Positions 8,206-15,521 of a stretch of 64,000 nt of DNA are shown here, piece after piece. Numbering within the stretch: the first letter of the stretch is position 1; each line of letters starts with the position of its first letter. The notes beneath the pieces were generated by a model, which was not told the origin of the DNA, made no database searches, and saw only the letters and a list, made by a program, of their open reading frames with translations. Position numbers and translations under genes: made by a program. Source of the stretch: Candidatus Blautia faecipullorum (GTDB taxonomy: Bacteria; Bacillota; Clostridia; Lachnospirales; Lachnospiraceae); NCBI GenBank assembly GCA_019115125.1, contig DXEG01000015.1, forward strand, positions 62,001-126,000, written 5' to 3'.

Positions 8206-9918
8206 TCATTCAGGCTTCTGTGTCCGCAGCATAAACATGGGCACCGGATTATAAAAGGCGTCCTTCTCCAGATAGATCCTGCCGCTGATCCCAAGATCCA
8301 CCGCGAACTCCTGAAGCTTCATGGCTCCCAGCGTTTCCAGATCCCAGGCCGGACGGCTGTAGGAGCTGATGGGAAGCTGACGTTTGATCTCCTCGCACTC
8401 CCGCATCATCTCATCTCCGATCTGCTGGTGAGCATGATTTCCCGGAAGGGCGGATACGTCCGTAAAATCGCTGAGACCGTAGTTCGCGTCAAAATTCAGA
8501 AGCACGCCGCCTTTTTTCAGTACGCGCACCCACTCTCTGTAGGCATGGCGCACATGAGGCAGCGTCCAGGTGAGATTTCTGGAGATCACCACGTCGAAGG
8601 TTTCATCCGCAAAATCCAGCTTCTCAGCGTCCATAACCATAAATTCGCAGTCCGCCTTTTCCTCGGCCGCCAGAACTCTGGCGTTTTCCACCATATCGGG
8701 CGTCAGATCCACCCCCGTCACCTGATGTCCTTCTCCCGCAAGCAGCACGGAAAAAAATCCGGCTCCGCAGCCTACGTCCAGGATCCGCAGACCTTTTTTC
8801 TCCGGGATCCGGCTTCTGATCTCCTTCATCCAGCGTCCGGCCATGGCGCTGTGAAGCTCCGCCCTTTTATGCGTCAGAAAATCACTGCTTCGTTTCTCCC
8901 AGTAGTGCACGATCCGTTCTTTCCGCTCATCATAAGGGTTTACTACCTTTCCGTAGGCGACCATCGGGCCGTCCCCCAATACCTGGAGGCTTCCTGTCTG
9001 ATAAAGGATCACGCCGCCAAACTCAGCGATACTTGTCTCTATTACCTTTCCCTGGTAATCCCGGACTTCTCCCAGCTTTTCTCCTCTGTGGATCATATCT
9101 CCCGGCTTTCTCGCGGGATACCAGAGACCGTCCTGGGAAGCGTCCTGATAGCGCACATCCGTCACCTCCAGAGGATAATAGGTACGGTAATCCTTCTGTC
9201 CCTGGTAAAGCCCCAGATGGCAGAGGATATTCCGCACATCCCTCCTTGTGGAGCGCACCTCCTCATAGGTCCAGCCGCCCATACCGCCTCTTTCTATGAG
9301 AATACTGGGGATTCCCTGGGAGGCGGCGTAGTTGTAGGAGCCTCCCGAGGCTACATTTGATCTTACCATATACGGCACGTCCACCTGCTCCGCCATCCTT
9401 CTGGACTCAGCGGCAACCTTCTCCTCCGCTTTTCCCGCATAGTACACATACGGCGTAAGCTGTTCATAATCGTCGCCGCTGTGAAGATCGATATAGTAAT
9501 CCGCCGCAGGCTGCAGCTCTCTGGACACCGCCCAGGCAAGACGCTCCATCTCTGTCCCGTCGGGGCTTCCCGGAAATTCTCTGTTCAGGTTTTTTCCGTC
9601 CTCCAGCCCCATGCTTCCGCTTCTTTTCTCAAAAGCAGGAAGATTCATCACCTTTACAATGATCACCGTTCCCACAATCTTTTCCGGCTTCAGCTTGCAG
9701 GAAAGCTCTATGGCCGCCTGGATCCCCACATATTCTCCCGCGTGGACTCCCGCCGTGATCAGCATGGTTTTTCCTGGCTTTTCTCCGTGAAGGACGGATG
9801 CCGGAAGACGTATGCTTCCTCCGGCCAGTTCCAGAAAGCCGTCCCAGCGCTGTCCCGGCAGCGCTTCTATGTTATTTAGTCTGAAAATATCTGTTGTTTC
9901 CCTTTTTTCTTCCATCAT
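8206..9918 (-). CDS. AstE/aspartoacylase-like deacylase fused to class I SAM methyltransferase
   Basis: A 570-residue two-domain protein. Residues about 25-325 are an M14-type zinc deacylase of the succinylglutamate desuccinylase/aspartoacylase family. Zinc ligands His59 and Glu62 ('GVHAGEYVG') and His146 ('YIDLHSGDD') are present, as is the substrate motif 'NLNREFPG' and Glu209 in 'SILIERGGMGG'. Residues about 335-570 are a Rossmann methyltransferase with SAM motif 'LRILDVGCGAGFF' (378-388), acidic loop 'VTGVDLTPDM' and 'RNLTWTLPHVRHAYREW'. Both halves appear intact. The methyltransferase half resembles the separate protein of the gene just upstream. The domain pairing suggests sequential deacylation and methylation of one small substrate, possibly that of the neighbouring importer; this is inference. 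Confidence 0.85.
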   Translation of the reverse strand: MMEEKRETTDIFRLNNIEALPGQRWDGFLELAGGSIRLPASVLHGEKPGKTMLITAGVHAGEYVGIQAAIELSCKLKPEKIVGTVIIVKVMNLPAFEKRSGSMGLEDGKNLNREFPGSPDGTEMERLAWAVSRELQPAADYYIDLHSGDDYEQLTPYVYYAGKAEEKVAAESRRMAEQVDVPYMVRSNVASGGSYNYAASQGIPSILIERGGMGGWTYEEVRSTRRDVRNILCHLGLYQGQKDYRTYYPLEVTDVRYQDASQDGLWYPARKPGDMIHRGEKLGEVRDYQGKVIETSIAEFGGVILYQTGSLQVLGDGPMVAYGKVVNPYDERKERIVHYWEKRSSDFLTHKRAELHSAMAGRWMKEIRSRIPEKKGLRILDVGCGAGFFSVLLAGEGHQVTGVDLTPDMVENARVLAAEEKADCEFMVMDAEKLDFADETFDVVISRNLTWTLPHVRHAYREWVRVLKKGGVLLNFDANYGLSDFTDVSALPGNHAHQQIGDEMMRECEEIKRQLPISSYSRPAWDLETLGAMKLQEFAVDLGISGRIYLEKDAFYNPVPMFMLRTQKPE

Positions 9919-9995
9919 CCTGATTTCGCCTCTGCAATTTTCTAAGTCTCGGGACTGCTTTCCATTTTAAACCGTCCCCGCCGCTGATTCATTTT

Positions 9996-10859
9996 TTACC
10001 TCTCTGTGCTCTCCGTTCTGAAACCGCTCAGAAGGAACACAGGCGTAGAACTGTTATTGACGATCTCCTCCTCTGTCCAGACCTCTGTCCAGACCTTTTC
10101 ATCGCAGGCCACATTCCGGAATCCGGCTCTTTTCATAGCCTCCAGATCCCACTGAGGCCGTTTCAGCCTGCTCAGCGGAACCTGTCTGGCGATGTTTTCC
10201 ATACGTTCGATATCCGTTCCCTGATAGTAATCCTCAAATTCCTGTTCTTCCACCTGGCGGCGGTCTTTTTCGTACCCGTTTCTTTTTTCCTCATTGAAAA
10301 GATGTCCGTACCAGTCCGCGTCAAAATTATAAAGCGCGCCGCCTTCCTTCAGAACACGGAACCACTCTCTGTACGCCTGCTCCGGTTTCGGAAGATTCCA
10401 GGTTACATTTCTGGTAACGACCGCGTCAAATACGCCGCTGTCTTCCCTGAGTTCCTGAACATCCTCCACCCTCCAGTGGATTTTTCCCGCCAGCTCCCCC
10501 GCGTTTTTGCGGGCTTCCCTCAGCATCTCCTCCGTGGCGTCCGCGGCTGTGACCTGATATCCCGCCTCCGCCAGAAGAATCGCGAAAAATCCGGGGCCTG
10601 TACCTGCGTCCAGTATCCTGATCTCACCTGGCTCCCTGTCCGGAAACGCCTCCTTTAATAAAGAAAGGAGCTTTTCCTTCCACATACTTCTCCTGGCGTC
10701 CGCCATTTCCTGGCGGTTATATTTTGAATAGCCCTCCGCTCTCTCCGTCCAGTAATCACGGATTTCCTGACGCAGTGAAGCGTCCTCCGCGCAGGCTTCC
10801 TGTCCTTCTGATCTATATCCCGCCCTCTCCGGGGCTGTGTTTTCCTGTAATTTGTCCAT
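9996..10859 (-). CDS. Class I SAM-dependent methyltransferase
   Basis: A 287-residue methyltransferase of the UbiE/type 11 fold. SAM-binding motif 'IRILDAGTGPGFFAILLAEAG' and 'VTAADATEEM' are followed by 'AVVTRNVTWNLPKPEQAYREW' and 'GGALYNFDADW'. The same signature words, in the same order and with the same 'RPQWDLEAM' and 'PVFLL' tail, occur in the methyltransferase half of the next gene, so the two are paralogues. The start at 10859 is preferred over an upstream ATG at 10901 because AGAGAGAGA precedes it. Substrate unknown. Confidence 0.85.
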   Translation of the reverse strand: MDKLQENTAPERAGYRSEGQEACAEDASLRQEIRDYWTERAEGYSKYNRQEMADARRSMWKEKLLSLLKEAFPDREPGEIRILDAGTGPGFFAILLAEAGYQVTAADATEEMLREARKNAGELAGKIHWRVEDVQELREDSGVFDAVVTRNVTWNLPKPEQAYREWFRVLKEGGALYNFDADWYGHLFNEEKRNGYEKDRRQVEEQEFEDYYQGTDIERMENIARQVPLSRLKRPQWDLEAMKRAGFRNVACDEKVWTEVWTEEEIVNNSSTPVFLLSGFRTESTER

Positions 10860-10930
10860 ATTCTCTCTCTCTTTTATTCTTTGGTTCCACAGCATCTCCA
10901 AATAAACCTGACTCTGTGCCTACCCATTAT

Positions 10931-10970
10931 AAAAAAAAGGATCCCCCGGGACAAGCCTCCCCGGGGGATA
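10931..10970 (-). terminator. Terminator of the glycosyltransferase gene
   Basis: On the minus strand, CTATCCCCCGGGG and CCCGGGGGATCC form a very GC-rich stem followed by eight Ts. It ends the plsY-like/glycosyltransferase unit and separates it from the methyltransferase gene. Confidence 0.85.
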
Positions 10971-10976
10971 GTTTTT

Positions 10977-12098
10977 TCAAATTTTTCTGTTTTCCACCTG
11001 TTCCCTGATAAATTCATAAAGCCGCACTGCCGCGTCCCCGTCTATCTGGGTTTTCTGGCAGTCCTTCATCCTTTCGGCAGCCGTGGGATCCCTCATAAGC
11101 TCTATCCCTTTCTTCACCTGGCCTTTCACAGTGCCGGCGGACCAGCTCATCCCCGAGCGGACAAAAAATTTGCGGTTCGCGGTTTCGCATCCGGGAATAG
11201 GATTGGTATGGATCATGGGAACTCCCGCCACCGCGGCCTCTGTGGAGGTAAGACCTCCCGGCTTCGTAAAGAGAACGTCGCAGGCCTTCAGATACAGCGG
11301 CATCTGGGTGGTAAAGCCCAGGATCTCTACTTTTTTGTCCTCCGCGTATTTCTTTTTCAGCTTCTGCTCCGCCTTCTGGTTGCTTCCGCAGATCACAATG
11401 ATCTTTTCTTCCTGGACGCCGCTCAAAAGCGCCTTCAGAAATTCGTCCAGATCTCCGGCTCCCATGCTTCCTCCCGCCGCGAGGAAATATTTTTTATCCG
11501 CCTCCAGGCCAAGCCTTTTTCTGGCCTCCGCCTTTGATATCTGTTTCCGGCAGGCTCTTGATACCGGGATTCCGAAGGGCAGGAGCTTCTCCTGGGAAAG
11601 CCCTCTTTTCACGCAGGATTTTCTGAGAGCCTCGTGGGACATCACATAATAGTCGCAGTCCGTCTCCTCCCAGAAAGGAATACAGGTGTAATCCGTCATC
11701 ACCGCCACAGTCAGCGGCAGCTTCATTCCCCGGCGTCTCATGTAAGTGATCGTTTCCGCCGGATAAAGATGAGGCATCACCAGCACATCCACCGGATGCT
11801 CTCTCAGATAACGGTCCAGATATTTTGCCATTCTTCCGTTGAGATAATAAACCGGGGACTTCCGGGCAAGCTTGCTGACGCACATCCCCAGCTTATAAGC
11901 CGCCCCGAACAGTCTCGGCGTTTTTTTTACAATCTGTACATACCCGTCTCCCACCAGTCTGGAGACGCCTTCTCCCGCCAGGCAGAGGTAATCCAGGACA
12001 TAGGCCTCGTCGCCTCTGTCCTGCATCTCCTCCGCAATCGCCCGGGCGGCTGAATTATGGCCGCCTCCTGTATTGCAGGACAAAATCAATGCTTTCAT
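10977..12098 (-). CDS. MGDG synthase/UgtP-type glycolipid glycosyltransferase
   Basis: A 373-residue GT-B enzyme of the diacylglycerol glycosyltransferase family (GT28). The N-terminal MGDG_synth domain starts 'MKALILSCNTGGGHNSAARAIAEEM'. The C-terminal nucleotide-sugar half has 'GGSMGAGDLDEFLKAL' and 'CDVLFTKPGGLTSTEAAVAGVPMI', the latter being the UDP-sugar loop. It probably makes membrane glycolipids from UDP-glucose or UDP-galactose and a lipid acceptor. Its ATG overlaps the stop of the PlsY-like gene by four bases, linking acyl-lipid and glycolipid steps. Confidence 0.88.
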   Translation of the reverse strand: MKALILSCNTGGGHNSAARAIAEEMQDRGDEAYVLDYLCLAGEGVSRLVGDGYVQIVKKTPRLFGAAYKLGMCVSKLARKSPVYYLNGRMAKYLDRYLREHPVDVLVMPHLYPAETITYMRRRGMKLPLTVAVMTDYTCIPFWEETDCDYYVMSHEALRKSCVKRGLSQEKLLPFGIPVSRACRKQISKAEARKRLGLEADKKYFLAAGGSMGAGDLDEFLKALLSGVQEEKIIVICGSNQKAEQKLKKKYAEDKKVEILGFTTQMPLYLKACDVLFTKPGGLTSTEAAVAGVPMIHTNPIPGCETANRKFFVRSGMSWSAGTVKGQVKKGIELMRDPTAAERMKDCQKTQIDGDAAVRLYEFIREQVENRKI

Positions 12099-12706
12099 TC
12101 AAGCCTCCATTCTTCACCCCGCCGGAAAGCCGCGTTTGCCTTCAGGCAGTGTTTATGCACCACAATGGCCGATATTAGGATACAGCCCAAAAGAATCTCC
12201 CTGTGGGGTACCGTCAATATCGAGACAACAAGAAATAGCAGATACGCGTAAACACTTTTTCTCGTATTGGATTTCACCGGGAGCGCCACGGCGAACAGCA
12301 GGTAGCAGCCGATCAGGATCAGCAGAGGCTGACCGATCGGGTACAGACCAATGAGTACGCCGAAGGAGGCCGCGATGGCTTTTCCCCCGTGTCCTTTGTG
12401 AAAAACAGAGTGGGCGTGGCCAAACACAGGCGCCGCCATCACCAGCGAAAATTTCCAGGAATCCATGCCAAGATTCCTGGCGCACAGCGCCGTCGGTATC
12501 AGCCCCTTCGCGATATCCGCCAGAAGCACCAGGATCCCGCAGAAAACACCCCCGTACACAAACGCGTTAAAGGTTCCCGGATTTCCGTCCTCCGACTCCT
12601 TCCTGACGTCCACCCCGTACAGCAGCTCAGGGATCAGCCGCCCAAAAAGGAGGCTCCCCGACAGAAATCCCGCGATGATATAAAAATCATACCCATATTT
12701 CATCAT
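12095..12706 (-). CDS. PlsY-like glycerol-3-phosphate acyltransferase family membrane protein
   Basis: A 203-residue polytopic protein of the PlsY (YneS) family, which transfers acyl groups from acyl-phosphate to glycerol 3-phosphate. The three conserved PlsY blocks are recognisable in diverged form: 'SGSLLFGRLI', 'DGNPGTFNAF' (usual GSGNxGATN) and 'GHAHSVFHKGHGGKAIA' (usual GHxFPxFxxFKGGKG). Divergence in the first two blocks suggests a paralogue rather than the housekeeping PlsY. It is translationally coupled to the glycolipid glycosyltransferase downstream. Confidence 0.8.
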   Translation of the reverse strand: MMKYGYDFYIIAGFLSGSLLFGRLIPELLYGVDVRKESEDGNPGTFNAFVYGGVFCGILVLLADIAKGLIPTALCARNLGMDSWKFSLVMAAPVFGHAHSVFHKGHGGKAIAASFGVLIGLYPIGQPLLILIGCYLLFAVALPVKSNTRKSVYAYLLFLVVSILTVPHREILLGCILISAIVVHKHCLKANAAFRRGEEWRLE

Positions 12707-12797
12707 TTATATAACAGCTCCCGTCTGCATCTAAAAATTTATATCAGTTCAGCCCGCGCCTTTCGGAAACGCTTTCCTGCTGCCCTGCGCCTCGGAA

Positions 12798-13700
12798 TCA
12801 TAAAACCATGCTCCACAGGCAGATACTGGGCAGTGACAGCAAGGTAGAAAAAATCACCATTTTTGTGGCGAAGGCCGGTTCCATTTGATATTTTTCCGCC
12901 AGAATACTTGTGGTGGCCCCCGCGGGCATCGCGGCCAGAAGTACGCACACTCCGAACGCCGTTCTGTCCAGAGGAAGGAAGCGGCAGAGAATATATACCG
13001 CCGCCGGTATAATGACCAGCCGGTGGACCGTGAATTTCACTACCGTCCAGTCCCAGAAATCCCTGAGATCAATGTCGGCAAGTATCATTCCGATCACCAT
13101 CATAGACATGGCAGTATTGCAGTTGGCGACCGCCGTCACCATACCGTCCAGACCGGGCGGAAGACCCTTGTCCGCGGCCATAAGGATGATCCCCAGAATA
13201 CAGGTCAGTATACAGGGATGCGTCATAACCTTTTTTATGGTCTGTTTTCTGTCGCTGACGCCGGAAAAGACCGCCAGACCCGAGGACCACATCATAACCC
13301 TCTGGGGGATCAGATAAATACTGGCCAGCATCAGTCCCTCCGCCCCATAAACACCCTCCGCGATAGGATTTCCCAGAAATCCCGCGTTGGAGCAGATAGT
13401 CGCGTACCGGAGACATTTATTTCTGCCTTCCGGCTCCCGCCTGAATACAATTCTTCCATACAGCACACAAAAAGCCTGTATGCCTACAGAGATCAGCAGC
13501 ACCTCCGCGTAGGATAAAAAGCTTCCCTCCGCGGGACTGTCCAGAAACGCTCTCAGAATGTTGCAGGGCAGAATGACATAAATCACCAGATCATTCATAT
13601 TTTTCTGTCCCTGAGGGCCGATCAGATGAATACGCTTCATGACAAAGCCCACGGCTACAAGGAGAAAAATCGTGATCTGCAGTGTAATAAGTGTTCCCAT
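12798..13700 (-). CDS. AEC (auxin efflux carrier) family transporter
   Basis: A 300-residue protein with about ten hydrophobic segments and an AEC/PIN-like layout: 'LVAVGFVMKRIHLIGPQGQKNMNDLVIYVILPCNILRAF' at the N-terminus and 'VLLAAMPAGATTSILAEKYQMEPAFATKMVIFSTLLS' at the C-terminus. Members in bacteria are commonly malonate, malate or other organic-acid carriers; the substrate here is unknown. It is divergent from the thiamine operon, with about 140 bases to that promoter. Confidence 0.88.
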   Translation of the reverse strand: MGTLITLQITIFLLVAVGFVMKRIHLIGPQGQKNMNDLVIYVILPCNILRAFLDSPAEGSFLSYAEVLLISVGIQAFCVLYGRIVFRREPEGRNKCLRYATICSNAGFLGNPIAEGVYGAEGLMLASIYLIPQRVMMWSSGLAVFSGVSDRKQTIKKVMTHPCILTCILGIILMAADKGLPPGLDGMVTAVANCNTAMSMMVIGMILADIDLRDFWDWTVVKFTVHRLVIIPAAVYILCRFLPLDRTAFGVCVLLAAMPAGATTSILAEKYQMEPAFATKMVIFSTLLSLPSICLWSMVL

Positions 13701-13841
13701 ATTATCCTTCTTTCTTTTTCTTTCACATCCATCAGTTTATCACAAGGGCCAAACCCGCGCAACCGTGACGTGACGCCGTTCCTGCATGGCAGCGGTCATC
13801 TGCAAAAATACGAACTATCTTTCATTCCGAAGAAAAAAACC

Positions 13842-13870
13842 TTGCGCGCTTTCACTTTCCGGTGTATAAC
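13842..13870 (+). promoter_or_regulatory. Promoter of the thiamine operon
   Basis: TTGCGC (13842-13847), a 17-base spacer and TATAAC (13865-13870) place transcription start just ahead of the TPP riboswitch. Confidence 0.65.
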
Positions 13871-13883
13871 TAGAAAAGAAACA

Positions 13884-13975
13884 ACAGGGGAGCTTGTATG
13901 AGCAGGCTGAGAGGAAGTCATCAACTTCGACCCTTTAACCTGATGCGGATAATGCCGCCGTAGGGAGTCATGAAA
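13884..13975 (+). ncRNA. TPP riboswitch (THI element)
   Basis: The conserved THI-box words occur in order: 'GGGGAGC' (13887-13893), 'GGCTGAGAGGA' (13905-13915), 'GACCCTTTAACCTGAT' (13929-13944), 'CGGATAATGCC' and 'GTAGGGAG'. They form the P2/P3 pyrimidine-sensing and P4/P5 pyrophosphate-sensing arms. The element precedes thiW-thiM-thiED-thiC, consistent with repression by thiamine pyrophosphate. Confidence 0.97.
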
Positions 13976-13988
13976 TGAAACTATGTTT

Positions 13989-14022
13989 CAGGAGACACTC
14001 TGCGGGTGTCTCCTGTTTTTTC
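13989..14022 (+). terminator. Riboswitch-controlled attenuator
   Basis: A perfect 10-bp stem CAGGAGACAC/GTGTCTCCTG with a 7-base loop is followed by TTTTTTC. It lies 14 bases after the riboswitch core and about 100 bases before thiW, so ligand binding probably causes transcription termination. Confidence 0.9.
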
Positions 14023-14119
14023 TTTTCTGAAACTTTCCCCGGGACGGCAGCCGGCGAAGCATGGTGGTATCCCCCGGCCCGTGCCGTCTGCCCGGGAGCA
14101 AAAAAGGAGCGTGAATGAT

Positions 14120-14650
14120 ATGAAACATGTAAATGTTAGAAAACTGGCGGTGGCCAGCGTCTTCTGCGCCGTTGCCGTGGTGGGGAGTCTCTTTTCCTTT
14201 CCCATCTTCGGCAGCAAATGTTCCCCCGTTCAGCACATGGTGAACATTCTGTGCGCCGTCCTGCTGGGGCCCTGGTACGGAGTGGGGGCAGCCTTCGGAG
14301 CCTCCCTGATCCGCAATCTTCTGGGGCTTGGCAGTCTCATGGCATTCCCCGGAAGTATGCTGGGCGCCCTCCTATGCGGGCTGGTCTACTGGAAAACCAG
14401 GAATATTCCTGCCACCCTGGCGGGGGAGGTGTTCGGCACCGCCGTTCTGGGCGGCCTGTGCGCTTATCCGGTGGCAGTTCTTCTCATGGGACAGAGCGCC
14501 TCAGAGTTGGCGTTTTACGCCTACATTATTCCCTTCCTGATCTCCACCGGAGCCGGAGCGGTCATCTCCGGAGCTGTGATCTGCAGCCTGGAACGGACGG
14601 GAGTATACCAGGCCATGACGGAAAGCCTGAAGGAGGGCTATGCGCGGTAA
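14120..14650 (+). CDS. thiW: ThiW, thiazole-precursor ECF transporter S-component
   Basis: A 176-residue integral membrane protein with about five or six helices, matching ThiW, predicted to import hydroxyethylthiazole. Diagnostic text includes 'VASVFCAVAVVGSLFSFP', 'GSKCSPVQHMVNILCAVLLGPWYG' and 'GSLMAFPGSMLGALLCGL'. The start at 14120 is chosen because AGGAG lies 10 bases upstream and the family begins with 'KxxVRKLAVAS'. It is first in the TPP-controlled operon and is followed, with an 11-base overlap, by thiM, whose product phosphorylates the imported thiazole. Confidence 0.93.
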   Translation: MKHVNVRKLAVASVFCAVAVVGSLFSFPIFGSKCSPVQHMVNILCAVLLGPWYGVGAAFGASLIRNLLGLGSLMAFPGSMLGALLCGLVYWKTRNIPATLAGEVFGTAVLGGLCAYPVAVLLMGQSASELAFYAYIIPFLISTGAGAVISGAVICSLERTGVYQAMTESLKEGYAR

Positions 14651-15521
14651 GGCGGGGCTGACGTTTGGAAAAATGCTGGAAAACCTGCGTCAGAAGGCTC
14701 CCCTGATCCACAGCATCACCAATCCCGTCACCGTCAACCAATGCGCCAACATACTGCTGGCCTGCGGAGCCTCACCCATCATGGCGGATGATCCCATGGA
14801 AGCGGCTCAGATCACCGGAATCAGCGACGGCCTGGTTCTCAACATGGGAACCCTGAGCCAGAGAACCGTCCCCTCCATGATGGCTTCAGGGGAGCGTGCC
14901 GGCCAGTTGAGCCTTCCCATCGTCCTCGATCCTGTGGGGGTGGCCGCCTCCGGTTTTCGCATGAATACAGCCCGGATGTTTCTGGAAAGGCTCCCCCTCT
15001 CTGTCATCCGGGGCAATCTCTCAGAGTTCCGGGCTCTGGCAAAGCTCTCCGAAGGCCCCGCCGATGCGGATACCCTGACGGAGCTCTCCCGGGGGCCTGC
15101 CGGTGTGGATGCTCTGGCGGCTGACCGGATCACCCAGGAGAATCTGCCGGAGCTTTTAGACTTTGCCAGAGCTTTTGCCCGGAGGACGAAAACGGTGTCT
15201 GTCATCACCGGGGCCATTGATCTGGTCACAGACGGCGGGCGGGCATACTGTATCCGAAACGGCCATCCGCTGATGAGACGTGTCACCGGAACAGGCTGCC
15301 AGCTCTCCGCGCTGACCGGGGCATTTGCCGCCGCCAACCCGGGGTACATCCTGGAGGCGGCGGCAGCGGCAGTGACCGCCATGGGCCTTGCCGGAGAGAT
15401 CGCCTGGAAGCGCCTGGGCCCCGGCGAGGGAAACATGACCTATGGAAACTACATCATCGACGCGGTCTGTCATCTGACTTCGGAAGATTTGGAAAAAGGG
15501 GGAAATTATGAAATTCGATAA
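14640..15521 (+). CDS. thiM: Hydroxyethylthiazole kinase
   Basis: ThiM phosphorylates 4-methyl-5-(2-hydroxyethyl)thiazole for salvage into thiamine. The 293-residue protein has 'PLIHSITNPVTVNQCANILLACGASPIMAD' (substrate pocket), 'LPIVLDPVGVAAS', 'VIRGNLSEF' and the anion-hole/ATP motif 'VTGTGCQLSALTGAF', whose Cys is the expected catalytic-region residue. A stretch around residues 135-165 is longer than usual and contains a near repeat of 'LTELSRGPA'/'LAKLSEGPA', a small local duplication. It overlaps thiW by 11 bases and thiED by 14 bases. Confidence 0.95.
   Translation: MRGKAGLTFGKMLENLRQKAPLIHSITNPVTVNQCANILLACGASPIMADDPMEAAQITGISDGLVLNMGTLSQRTVPSMMASGERAGQLSLPIVLDPVGVAASGFRMNTARMFLERLPLSVIRGNLSEFRALAKLSEGPADADTLTELSRGPAGVDALAADRITQENLPELLDFARAFARRTKTVSVITGAIDLVTDGGRAYCIRNGHPLMRRVTGTGCQLSALTGAFAAANPGYILEAAAAAVTAMGLAGEIAWKRLGPGEGNMTYGNYIIDAVCHLTSEDLEKGGNYEIR

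Noticed and set aside
8203-9360. A 385-codon plus-strand open frame opposite the deacylase-methyltransferase gene
   Set aside because: It mirrors a gene with two well-conserved domains, has no family resemblance and no ribosome site. Similar long antisense frames opposite pyk, thiC, copA and the MATE gene were dropped for the same reason.
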